A stretch of DNA of 64,000 bases from Galeopsis tetrahit (taxonomy: Eukaryota > Streptophyta > Magnoliopsida > Lamiales > Lamiaceae). The notes below the pieces were generated by a model. That model was given only the letters and a program-made list of their open reading frames with translations. It did no database searches and had not been told where the DNA came from. Location of the stretch: the NCBI GenBank assembly GCA_963675135.1, contig OY776132.1:1984001-2048000 (forward strand), written 5' to 3'. A program made the position numbers and the translations under genes. This document shows, piece after piece, positions 32,906 to 42,879 of this stretch. Numbering within the stretch: position 1 is the first letter of the stretch; every line of letters begins with the position of its first letter.

Positions 32906-35900
32906 TCAAGTTCCAAGGCCAATTGAAGCTATACATAGCTTCAACTTCTCTAAGGTCACTACCTTAGTAAACATGTCTGCTGGATTCTCACTTCCAAGAA
33001 TCTTCACAAGCTGCAAGATTTTTTTCTCTAAAAGGTGACGAATGTAGTGGTACTTCAACCCAACATGCTTTGTCCTTGAGTGGAACGCCGGATTCTTTGC
33101 AAGAAATATAGCACTTTGACTATCACTGAAAAGAGTGCTATTCTCATGCTCCTTTCCAAGTTCTCCCAAGAAATTCTGCAACCACACCATCTCTTTACTT
33201 GCCTCTGTCACAGCTACATATTCTGCCTCAGTAGTGGACAATGCAACAACCTTCTGCAACTTAGAAGTCCAAGATATAGCTGTACCACCATAAGTAAAGA
33301 CATACCCGGTTGTACTTCTTCTCCCATCAAGGTCGTTTGATGCCAAGTCTGCATCCACATAACCCACCAGCTCCATACTCTTGCCTTTGAAACACAAGGC
33401 CTTGTCTGTGGTACCTCTCAAGTATCGCAAGACCCACTTGACTGCTTCCCAATGTTGCTTGCCCGGATCACTCATAAACCGGCTTACTACTCCCATTGCA
33501 TGAGCAATGTCTGGCCTCGTACACACCATGGCATACATGATGCTACCAATCACTGAGGCATACGGAACATTCAACATCTGGGCACGCTCCTCCTTGCTCT
33601 TGGGGGACTCCCTTCTTGAAAGCTTGAACTGACTGCCCAATGGAACACTCACGGGCTTCGACTCTGACATGTTGAATCTTTCCAGGACCTTCTGAATGTA
33701 ACTCGCCTGCGAAAGATACACACTTCCTGTCGCCTTATCAAGTTCAATTCTCATACCCAAAATTTGTTTGGCCTCTCCGAGATCCTTCATTGAGAACCGT
33801 TCGGACAATTGCCTCTTCAACTTATTCACTTCTCTTGCATCAGCTCCTATGATCAACATGTCATCAACATATAACAAGAGAATAAGAAAGCTTTTGCCAA
33901 ACCTCTTGTAGTAGCAACAATGATCTGCGTGGCATTTCTGGTAGTCGATCTCCATCATGAAGCTGTCAAACTTCATGTACCACTGCTTTGGAGCTTGTTT
34001 CAGGCCATACAAGCTCTTCTTTAACTTGCATACAAGTTCCTCCTTTCCTTTCTCTACGAACCCCTCAGGCTGTGTCATGTACAACTCCTCCACCAAGTCT
34101 CCGTGGAGGAATGCTGTTTTCACATCCATCTGATGCAACAACAAGTTTTCTGTAGCTACCATACTCAACGCCATTCTAATAGTGGTCAGTTTCACAACAG
34201 GAGTAAAGACATCAGTATAATCAATACCATGTCGCTGCTCAAACCCCTTGACAACCAGCCGGGCCTTGTAACGTTTGCTACCATCAGCTTCATTCTTGAT
34301 TCGGTAGACCCACTTGCAGTGCAAGACTTTCTTGCCCTTTGGGAGCTCAACAAGTTCCCAAGTGTCGTTCAACAGAAGAGATGCTAACTCATCATCCATA
34401 GCAACTCTCCACTTCCGTCTATCTGCACCTTGCTCTGCCTCTGCATAGCATTCAGGTTCACCACTATCAGTAAGTAACAGGTAGTAGTTAGAGGGCGAAT
34501 ACCTATTAGGTGCACATCGCTCTCTAACGGGTCTTTGCAGTGGATTCTCCGGTGGTGGTGGGGTCCTTGGTTCTTCAATAAGAACCTCTTCTTCATTCTG
34601 ACTCTCCTTACTCCCACTCGAGTTTGAGATGTCTAACTCGACCTCTTGGGTATTGGTTTTGTCAGAATCTGATGCCTCCAATCTGTTCTTGTACATAACC
34701 TGTTCATTGAAAACTACATCTCTACTGCGAATAATCTTTTGGTTATTCTCATTCCAGAGTCTATAACCGAATTCATCACCACCATAACCAATGAACGTAC
34801 ACTTAACAAATTTAGCATCTAATTTACTTTTATCAACAGAGCTAACATGAGCATAAGCAACACAACCAAAGATACGCAAGTAAGACAGATTTACCTCTTT
34901 TCCCGTCCATGCTTCCTCGGGTATTCTGTTCTCCAACGGAACTGATGGACCTCTGTTAATCAGGTATGCTGCTGTATTTACTGCATCTGCCCAAAACGTC
35001 TTAGGCATCCCACTCTTCAACCTCATGCATCTTGCTCGCTCATTCAACGTTCTGTTCATTCGTTCTGCCACTCCATTCTGCTGGGGAGTTCCTCTCACAG
35101 TCTTCTCCATGCGAATCTCATTCTCAGCACTATATTCCTTGAACTCACGGAGTTCATATTCACCTCCATTGTCAGAACGAAGACACTTTACTTTCAGCCC
35201 TGTTTCATTCTCTACAAGAGCTTTCCACTTCCTGAAGGTATCAAAAGCATCCGTTTTATTTTTCAAAAAATAAACCCATACCTTTCGAGTGGAGTCATCG
35301 ATGAAGGTCATGTAATACTCCGAACCACCAAGGGACTTCACGGGCGCTGGTCCCCATAGATCGCTATGCACCAACTCCAGTTTTTCTGCCTTCAATGCTC
35401 TACCACCTCTCGAGAAACTCACCCTTCTTTGTTTCCCGAAAACACAGTCCTCGCATAGGCCAACTTCAACAGATTTCAGCCCTGGAAGTCTCCCTTTCGA
35501 ACACATTACCTTCATCCCTTTCTCGCTCATGTGACCCAACCGACAGTGCCACAAATCAACGTTGGTCGTAGCTCCCACAAGGTCAATACAATCCTTGGGG
35601 TTAGATGTAGTATACAACGTACCTTCCTTCTTCCCCCGAGCTACTATCATGGCTCCTTTACTGATCTTCCAACTGTTGCTGCCGAAAGTCACTGAGTATC
35701 CTTCTACATCAAGCTGCCCGATTGAAAGCAAGTTTCTTTTCAATCCTGGAATGTGCCTCACGCCATTCAGCTTCAACATCGATCCGTTTGGTGTGGTTAT
35801 CCGGACATTTCCTTTTCCCACGATTTTCAGGGGCTCATCATCAGCAAGGTAGACTTGTCCGAATTCGCTAGACACATAGTTCTCCATTATTTTAGCATCA

Positions 35901-36517
35901 CTGCAAGAGTGGAATGATGCTCCAGAATCCAACACCCACGATTCTAGCGGACTACTGACACTTAAGACCAACGCGTCTCCAATATCATTTGTGGTTGCGT
36001 TTGCTGTCTTCTTCTCGTTCTGTCCCTTCTTATTTTTCTTGGGTGCTGAACACTGGTTGTTGTAGTGACCAAACTCATCACAATTCCAGCACTGGATCGA
36101 GTCTTTATCTTTCTTGGATTGACTCTTTCCTCTAGACTTTGATCTGCCACGATTCTGCCTACTCTTCAATCTGCCCCTTTCCTCCGTTTTCAGCGTTGAC
36201 CCTGAAGTGGATCCAGACTCTTTCCTGCGAACCTCCTCGCTAATCATCAGATCCCTCACTTCGTCAAGCTTCAGTTTATTTTTCGCGGATGAAGCGCTAA
36301 CTGCATTTACTGTTGCAGCCCAACTGTCAGGCAAAGAAGATAACAAAACTAAAGCAAGTACCTCGTCACTGAATTCGATCTCGACAGAACACAACTGCCC
36401 AATGATCATGTTGAACTCGTTCAGGTGTTGTTGCACGGGTGTGCTCTCCGACATCCTGAGGTTGAACAACCGTCTGATCAGGTGAACTTTGTTCGCCGTT
36501 GTGGGCTTCTGATACAT
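32906..36517 (-). CDS. copia 2 gag-pol polyprotein (lacks gag N-terminus)
   Basis: 1203 residues without a stop. Order: C-terminal half of gag with zinc knuckle CWNCDEFGHYNNQC; protease WVLDSGASFHSC; integrase zinc region (HCRLGHMSEKG...CEDCVFGKQ) and core (HSDLWGP, RSDNGGEY, GTPQQNGVAERMNRT); reverse transcriptase with LLLYVDDMLIIG; RNase H with SDSQSAIFLAKNPAFHSRTK. Overall similarity is to TNT1-94-type polyproteins of the Tork lineage. All catalytic motifs visible are intact, so this frame could still supply enzyme activity if translated. Confidence 0.93.
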   Translation of the reverse strand: MYQKPTTANKVHLIRRLFNLRMSESTPVQQHLNEFNMIIGQLCSVEIEFSDEVLALVLLSSLPDSWAATVNAVSASSAKNKLKLDEVRDLMISEEVRRKESGSTSGSTLKTEERGRLKSRQNRGRSKSRGKSQSKKDKDSIQCWNCDEFGHYNNQCSAPKKNKKGQNEKKTANATTNDIGDALVLSVSSPLESWVLDSGASFHSCSDAKIMENYVSSEFGQVYLADDEPLKIVGKGNVRITTPNGSMLKLNGVRHIPGLKRNLLSIGQLDVEGYSVTFGSNSWKISKGAMIVARGKKEGTLYTTSNPKDCIDLVGATTNVDLWHCRLGHMSEKGMKVMCSKGRLPGLKSVEVGLCEDCVFGKQRRVSFSRGGRALKAEKLELVHSDLWGPAPVKSLGGSEYYMTFIDDSTRKVWVYFLKNKTDAFDTFRKWKALVENETGLKVKCLRSDNGGEYELREFKEYSAENEIRMEKTVRGTPQQNGVAERMNRTLNERARCMRLKSGMPKTFWADAVNTAAYLINRGPSVPLENRIPEEAWTGKEVNLSYLRIFGCVAYAHVSSVDKSKLDAKFVKCTFIGYGGDEFGYRLWNENNQKIIRSRDVVFNEQVMYKNRLEASDSDKTNTQEVELDISNSSGSKESQNEEEVLIEEPRTPPPPENPLQRPVRERCAPNRYSPSNYYLLLTDSGEPECYAEAEQGADRRKWRVAMDDELASLLLNDTWELVELPKGKKVLHCKWVYRIKNEADGSKRYKARLVVKGFEQRHGIDYTDVFTPVVKLTTIRMALSMVATENLLLHQMDVKTAFLHGDLVEELYMTQPEGFVEKGKEELVCKLKKSLYGLKQAPKQWYMKFDSFMMEIDYQKCHADHCCYYKRFGKSFLILLLYVDDMLIIGADAREVNKLKRQLSERFSMKDLGEAKQILGMRIELDKATGSVYLSQASYIQKVLERFNMSESKPVSVPLGSQFKLSRRESPKSKEERAQMLNVPYASVIGSIMYAMVCTRPDIAHAMGVVSRFMSDPGKQHWEAVKWVLRYLRGTTDKALCFKGKSMELVGYVDADLASNDLDGRRSTTGYVFTYGGTAISWTSKLQKVVALSTTEAEYVAVTEASKEMVWLQNFLGELGKEHENSTLFSDSQSAIFLAKNPAFHSRTKHVGLKYHYIRHLLEKKILQLVKILGSENPADMFTKVVTLEKLKLCIASIGLGT

Positions 36518-36781
36518 CTACTCCAAGATCTGCAGCATCTCCCTTGCGGACTTGGCTTTAGTCGTGTGGTAGGCTACGTTCATGGACAGCGATAAACGTA
36601 TCGCACTCATCGCCTTTCTGTTCAACAAATTTCACTCCTTCTGTTCCATCTTTTCGGGTTTCTCCTTCTCCTCTAAGGGCACATACAAATCTTTACCATA
36701 AAGGTAATCCTCGATCTGCATCTTCCAGAACCCGAAATTCGATCCGTCAAACTGCTTGATTGAAATCTTCTCGTCGCTCAT
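36518..36781 (-). pseudogene. copia 2 gag N-terminus with two stops
   Basis: The frame starts at ATG 36781-36779 (MSDEKISIKQFDGSNFGFWK), the normal start of a TNT1-like gag. It hits TGA at 36634-36632, where Trp is expected before NLLNRKAM, and TAG at 36520-36518, just before MYQKPTTANK. It then continues in the same frame as the 1203-codon ORF. These two nonsense changes are the only coding lesions I find in this element. Confidence 0.88.
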
Positions 36782-36821
36782 CGTGACTGCTCCCTCCGAA
36801 CCCGAAGCTCTAGATACCAGT

Positions 36822-37176
36822 TGTTAGGAAATAAACACACGCACACGATGACGAAAAGAAAATAACACGAGATTTGTTTACCCAGTTCGTCTTACGACTA
36901 CGTCTGGGGGCGATGCCAAGCCAGGTATTGCACTATGTTTTTCGGATACTGATTACAATGAGAGAACATCTATTTATAATAGAAAACTTACCATAATTAA
37001 CCCTAAGCTTATTAGGAAAAGACTTGTTCCCTACTCCAAGCCATTAGGAACAAACTTACCATAATTAAACATAAGCCTATTAGGAAAATACTTGCTCCCC
37101 ACTCCAGGCCCGTTAGGATCAAACTTGTCCTACACTCCAAGCCCGTTAAGATCAATTCAGGCTCCACACTCCAACA
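36822..37176 (-). repeat. 5' LTR of copia 2
   Basis: 355 bp, flanked on the right by CACAC. The internal side abuts the primer binding site. Confidence 0.95.
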
Positions 37177-37363
37177 CACACACAAGATCAATTTATAGAG
37201 GTTTTCAGGCGGGAATTGATACACGATTTCATAGAAAAACTGAAACGAAGTGAGTGGAAGGAAAAACTTCTCTCCATTAAATATGTCGTGTGTTGTGGAG
37301 AGTAATTACTGAGAATAAATAAATAAATGATAAAGATTAAATAATAACTGAACAATTAACTCA

Positions 37364-37780
37364 ATAGGGCAACCTAATTCTTTGCCAAACACACTATCAC
37401 GGAGTAGACCCCAACTCTTATCCTCGTCTAGAAAGTTCATTCGAAAGACATGAGAACCACTTAACTCAAAAGCCAACCTTGACAGTCTAGTGGTTATCAT
37501 GATTCTACTTCCATTGTTATTATCTGGAAAATAGCACCTAACTTGATCAAAAGCCTCAACACTTCACATGTCATCCATAACAATCAAATACCTCCTACCG
37601 CATAACTTTTTATGTACTCTTACTCCTAGTTCATCATCACTCGTCTCAGTACCTATGTTTTCTAGACAAAGAACTTGTAAAAGAATTTGTCTTCTACTAT
37701 ATACTTGAGAAATTGTAACCCAAGCACGAATATCAAAGCATTCGACAATAAATGGATGTGATCCAAGACTTGATTGATTA
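37364..37780 (-). pseudogene. NB-ARC fragment of the broken minus-strand NLR
   Basis: From right to left: FDIRAWVTISQVYSRRQIL, ETSDDELGV, LCGRRYLIVMDDM then TGA in place of the conserved Trp of kinase-2, then SVEAFDQVRCYFP, NNNGSRIMITTRLSRLAFEL, DEDKSWGLL and GCPIEL, where homology ends at about 37364. The P-loop is missing: sequence runs from NQVLDH directly to PFIVECFD. It continues rightwards into the CC part after the solo LTR at 37786-39074. Confidence 0.87.
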
Positions 37781-37785
37781 AGCCA

Positions 37786-39074
37786 TGATGAGTCGGGATT
37801 ATTGCATATTTTTGTGCTTTAATTGAATATTTTATGAGAATTAATTTACTATTTTATTGTGTTTTCCCGACTTATCAGTTATAACTTCAATTACGATGAT
37901 ATTTGATATTTTTATTTAATTCAGGTAAATTTGGAGCATTTTAAAAATATACAGACGAGCTCGTTTGACATAAAATGGGTTAACACTAGAAATCCAGCCA
38001 CTTGAAGAAGTGGCATCAATTGGGCCCATTACTTCAACCTTCCATTTGGGCCCATTGGTTGGCTGTTGGGCTTTTGGTTTTTGAGGGATAAATACAAAAA
38101 GGCCCAATTGGAGTATATATATAACGCAAACAGCCGTGAGTTTTGGGGGGAAGAGAGGCCGCCATTCTGGAATGCTGGGAAGCAAGCAGGAGGCGCCGTG
38201 ACATTGAAGAAGCAGGCAGGAGGCGATGAGTTTGATTTTGTTTTTATTATCTATTTTTCTTTTAATTATGTTTAGTAGATAGATTGTTTTTCTAGCCCGA
38301 GGATGTGAAACGTGGATTTAATTATGCCTTTTTTATGTTGTGATTCACGTATTATCTCAATTCATATTTTGATTTCGTTGTTATTTGATTTATGCGAAGC
38401 ATGTTTTGATTAATAGATTTATTAGGACTGGCCATTCGAATTTATTTGTTATCAATTCTAGTTAATTCACGATGTATAATCCGTAATTGTTATATTATTG
38501 TGGATATCGTAGCAACTAAGGCAGAACACCTTAGGGGATAATAACGTCTAGGTTGCATGAAACGAGCGTCTCGTATTCATTGTCTAGTTTATTCTATTGT
38601 TTTAGATCTTTAATGCGTTTCTCGAGTTGAACCTTAAATACATGTTTTGGGGTTATTCGTAGGAATAGATTAATTGGGGGTCGTACTTTCTAATTAATTA
38701 AACATAAGAAACAATTCGAGTTAGTTTGGTCGTACAACTGACTTAGGGATAAGATTTGAGATTAGATTGAGATTACCGGGTTCATTGATTAAATTGGTTA
38801 AATTAATAAAGGGAAGCAATCTGAGGGCTAGATCGTTCTTTATATTTGATTTCTGTTTATTTTTATTGTTTCCTGTTATTTTTCATGCTTTCTAGTAGTA
38901 GAATTAGAAACCACCAATCCAACTTCCCCTTTTTTACTGCTTTCATACACAATTTATTCAATTGAGTTACAACATTCTCTGTGGGATACTTCCCTACTGC
39001 ATAGTGGTTATACTTCCCTACTGCATAGTGGTTAGTTAAGGTATTTATTTTTGGGTGCCGGCGACAGCACACCA
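37786..39074. mobile_element. solo LTR inserted in the NLR CC/NB linker
   Basis: 1289 bp starting TGATGAG and ending CACACCA, with the 5-bp duplication AGCCA on both sides (37781-37785, 39075-39079). Removing it restores the NLR order FDDGLINQVLDH on the minus strand, exactly where sisters read FDDAMIYQVLDK. A GTGGGATACTTCCCTACTGC stretch is locally duplicated near the right end, and GTGCCGGCGACAGC lies at the edge. No internal coding region remains. Confidence 0.8.
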
Positions 39075-39618
39075 AGCCATCATCAAACTCCACCATGCTG
39101 CTGTTCGAAGCTGAAACATTTGAAACAGCGGAATATGCAGAGGGTTGATCGTCATATAATTGGGCTCCCCTGTTGTTGATGATCTCCATGGCCTCTTTCT
39201 TGATCAAAATCATGTCTGCTATCACTCTTTCTAGACCCGCATACAAGGCAGCACTAATGGCATCCACTATTTGGGCTCCCATCATCTTCATCACCTCTTT
39301 CTTGATCAAATTCATCACACTTCCTAGACATTGACACAAGTCAATTGTACTAATGTTTTTCCGAGCATGAATTTGATCGACTATATTGGTTTCGATTACA
39401 TCTTCAGCTGCATAAGCTGCATTGGCGATGCGGCTCTCCAAGTCTTGGTCTTCTTCGCTGGAATAACTTTCAAGAAAATGTAGCAAGAAATTTAGATTTT
39501 GGGTGAGAGGGGGGAGCTGTTGGTGGTGAATAGAAATTGGAGGGTGAGGGTGATTCTTGATTGATCTGATTTAGGGTGTTCTGTTCAACAGTGAAAGTAG
39601 AGCTGCATAAGATGCCAT
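39075..39618 (-). pseudogene. CC domain of the broken minus-strand NLR
   Basis: ATG at 39618-39616 (MASYAALLSLL). A frameshift within the first 15 codons (an insertion in the HTLNHIK equivalent) gives an early stop. From 39486 the frame is again NLR-like: MLHFLESYSSEEDQDLESRI, AAYAAEDVIETNIVDQIHAR, and so on to MVEFDDG at the solo LTR boundary. Together with 37364-37780 and 29708-30830 this outlines one CNL gene shattered by transposons and deletions. Confidence 0.83.
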
Positions 39619-39939
39619 TTCAAAAAAGCTCTGTTTCTGTCTCTGAATATTATTGTATGGAAGCAATGTGTTGGTGGGAAACTTTATATTATGTGACTTG
39701 TGCAATATTTTACATCAAAATAGAGTACAATTGGTAATGCACTATATGTGAATAATGCGCATCAACTGTTTGAGAAAATGACACTATGAGTGCTTTTCCC
39801 TTATTTTATTTTTTGGATTCTTCAAAGTTTTGGAATCAGAAGGGTTGTGTAAGTTCGCTGCTTGAATTTAAGTATTTGGAAGAAAAAAGTGAAAGCATTC
39901 TTCACTTTCTACTGCTGATGATGTTTTAGTTAGTGAGGA

Positions 39940-40070
39940 TATATAATACCTAGTTGCTACAAATATTTACACAAATCAACTTAATGTCCAACACTTTGGC
40001 ATTCTTTGTTCAGTAGAAGCAAGACGATAATGGGAATGGAGACCTACAAGTCGTAATTGGTAAGAACTAA
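39940..40070 (+). pseudogene. NLR relic: NB piece fused to C-terminal end
   Basis: GCTACAAATATTTACACAAATC (split here: GCTACAAATATTTAC, ACAAATC) and CAACACTTTGGCATTCTT correspond to the region after the P-loop. They are fused near 40012 to CAAGACGATAATGGGAATGG and GTCGTAATTGGTAAGAACTA, the last codons of the LRR exon. About 2 kb of NLR has been deleted between them. Confidence 0.65.
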
Positions 40071-40970
40071 ATCCCCACTAGTGATTGTGATTCATTGGTT
40101 TTATTTATATTTCATTATATAATCAAAGTCTGCTGCATTTTTATTGAAATCTATTAATTTACACTTAAACTTAAAAGTATAATTAGAAAATTATATATGC
40201 ATTTTAATGTTTAGTTGTTTAAAATATGGTTTATTGCATTTGATTATATTACAATGGTATATTTTTCTACTTATTTTTACTTGATCAATTTAACGGTTTA
40301 TAGGGATTCTTTGGAGCGAAAGGATTGAGTTTTAAAAGTCCAAACGCATGCATGAGAATTTTAGGCAACTCTAGTGGGCCAAATTCTTAAAGGCATGCGG
40401 GAATCAGAGCGGGAGAATTAAAGAGAGAAACGGAAGTGAAGGTGTGAGTTTTTCCGTGGAGAAGAGATTGAAGATGCCAACGCTGCCACTACCCGTCATC
40501 TGCCAGCCACTCTTTCCCGCTGCTTAATTCGTCTCATGGCCACCGCGAATATATACTACACCATCTGACACCACCCCTGCCTCCCCATTTGTTGCGTTCA
40601 ACATATCCACACAGGCCCCTCTCGAACTCACAGCCACAAATTACACTGTTTCGCGGTTCCAAATTCGCACTCTTCATGATGGCTAAAATGAAAATAGTTT
40701 CTCTAACAATAAATAAAATAAACATTAAATATGACCATGTTGAGTTTTTTAAATTGAATATTGAGCTACTAGTCTCCACCGTCTTGCCACCATGTCAAAG
40801 TCTCCTCAATCTGGAATATTTAAATTCATGAAGGGTGAGCAACACAACTAGCTTAGTGGAGACGCTTGTCAATGTTAAATACAAATTATGAAAATCATCA
40901 TTAAATACTACAATACACTATAAACTTAACTCCACGTACTACTCATAAAGTTAAACTTAACTTCACTACT
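40071..40970. other. duplicated NLR 3' flank, then spacer
   Basis: 40071-40475 is the second copy of the 3' flank of the 25240 gene (see 27930-28395). 40476-40970 is spacer with only short frames and no recognisable element. Confidence 0.5.
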
Positions 40971-41356
40971 TGTTAGGATTAATGCAATATTGGATGTCAT
41001 CTAATATCTATCTATCAGAAGAGTTGCTAGTGTTATAATCTTAGAGTTCAGCAGAGTTGGGTTAAGGTGTAACTCAGCTGATAAGGTTTAGTGGTCTGAT
41101 TAGGAGTCAACTAATCTGATAAGAGTTTGAACAACTCTGCTGATGCAAATCGTCTGAAGTCAGTTCAGGAGAGTTGGGGCCAAGTTTGCTGAAGCCAACT
41201 CAGCTGATCCCAACTCAGCTAAGTCAAGTCCGATGAAATCTAGTTTTTTAGAGTCAGTAAATTCTGTTATTTCTGTTAGTAAGTTAGTTGGTTAGTGGCG
41301 GTTATCCAATGCATTGTACATCTATTAATACACCATCTAGTGCATAGGTTGTAGGT
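40971..41356 (+). mobile_element. copia LTR fragment, same family as 62035
   Basis: It starts TGTTAGGATTAATGCAATAT and shares with 62035-62240 the words GCTGAAGCCAACTCAG, TGATCCCAACTCA, TTAGTTGGTTAGTGGCGGTT and CAATGCATTGTACATC. The right end is cut by gypsy LTR sequence near 41357. The interior has repeated CAACTCAGCTGA words. Confidence 0.6.
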
Positions 41357-41384
41357 TTGATTCACGTGTTATACAACACTAAAA

Positions 41385-42879
41385 TAAACAACCGCAAGTG
41401 TACGACGTCTATCGTAGCGTGATAAGCACGAGGTCGATCCCACAGGGAGGTATAGCGTAAAAATGAAGTTTGTTAACGTAGTTCTATTTAGACGCGATCG
41501 AAAGATTGAAAGTGATGAATTACCCTAAATTATCTACCGAATTGTCACTAGTAAACAATTAAAAGAGTAATTATAAAGAAATCAATCGAATACCATGCAA
41601 ATCACGAAACAAAAGTAAAACGAATGAAAACTCAAAGAGAGAGGGTGGGTTCCAAGGCAATTATAATACCTAGATATCCATTTATGAATGTTAACTCGTT
41701 TAAATGGCCATTGAGGTTATCTCATATAGGGTGATCACACAAGAAGAATTAATCGATCTCTTGATACAACTAATCCAAAAGCGCATGCAACATAAGCTCG
41801 TATCTCTACATCACAAACGTTACACCGCCTAAAATAGCTCCTAAGATCATTCAATTCCCTCTCCGATAATTAATCCTCTCTCGAGATCATAATAATACCG
41901 AGTTGCATGCTTGCATACGATTAATGGAATAAATCTCTCGATATTACCCCAATTAACAATGAATTAAGCAAATCATCATGGCCACTAACAACATGCTTTA
42001 CAATGGAGAATTAAACATGCAAATAAGAGACAAACACCAATTAAAGCAAGAAATTAATCATAAACTTCAATCCAAGTATTTACAATGCCTTAGAACCACA
42101 AATGTGTTACCCAATCAACCACATACTCAAATTACAAAATCCAAATGAAATACTAAATAAAAAGAAAGGGGAAAGAGAAAGCTTAGTCTAAAATGTGGTA
42201 GAGAATGAAATTTCCAAGCTATTGCATCCTTCCTTGCTTGATTTGATGGAGAAATGAAGAAGAAATGGCCCAATCACCTTCAATTGTGTGTAATTTTGTG
42301 TGGAATTTGAAGAATTTTGATGGAGAATATCTTGGATTTCAAGAAAGGAGGCTTATATAGTGTTGGAGTAGGGTTTGGGTGGAAGTTTTGCACTTAAGTC
42401 CCTAAAAAATGGCTAAAATCACTAAAAACCCCGAGTTTGGAAGAGGCCCGGCCGGGCGATAACTTCGTATATTAAATTTGGGCCAAAATACGCGCGGGGG
42501 TGTATTTATCAAAAATCTGGGTGCAGATCGGCCTGGCCGGGCGGAAAAGTGACCCGGCCGGGCGGAAGTTTCGTATTGCTTTTCGGCCTCCAACTTCGTC
42601 CCTCCGTATCTTGAGCTTCCGACCTCCTATTGACTCGATTCTTTTTGCTATTCCACTCCATTTTTCGAGCCGGATCCAATGGTTCACTCCTCTTTTTGAT
42701 CCAGTAAAGTATGGTTGGTGTTTTGCTCCAAATTCCATCGTATTTCCTATAAAATCGACAAAACACAACCTTTCTCTCATTTTAGCTTAAACAATCATAT
42801 TCAATGCATAAATCAATGAAATCCACATCAAAATACACTTCACATGTGCCTCTAAAACGTGTAAATTCCACCCGAATCA
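41385..42879 (-). repeat. gypsy LTR, element A
   Basis: Homologous to 46490-47617 and to 52492-55749 (minus its insert). Shared words include TATCGTAG near AGCACGAGGTCGATCCCAC, CCGGCCGGGCGG, GACTCGATTCTTTTT, CAGTAAAGTATGGTTGGTGT and CGTGTAAATTCCACCCGAAT. The left boundary is approximate. GC-rich CCCGGCCGGGCGG palindromic words recur inside. Confidence 0.65.

Larger units (their letters stand above)
32464..37176 (-). mobile_element. Ty1/copia element 2 (Tork/TNT1-like), nearly intact
   Basis: Two 355-bp LTRs (32464-32818, 36822-37176) differ at only four positions that I can see. The element is flanked by target duplication CACAC (32459-32463, 37177-37181). LTRs start TGTTAGG and end CCAACA. 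The minus-strand leader has TGGTATCTAGAGC next to the 5' LTR, close to the initiator-Met tRNA primer site. A single 1203-codon frame covers most of gag-pol. Only the N-terminal gag carries two stops. LTR identity near 99 percent points to a recent insertion. Confidence 0.95.
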
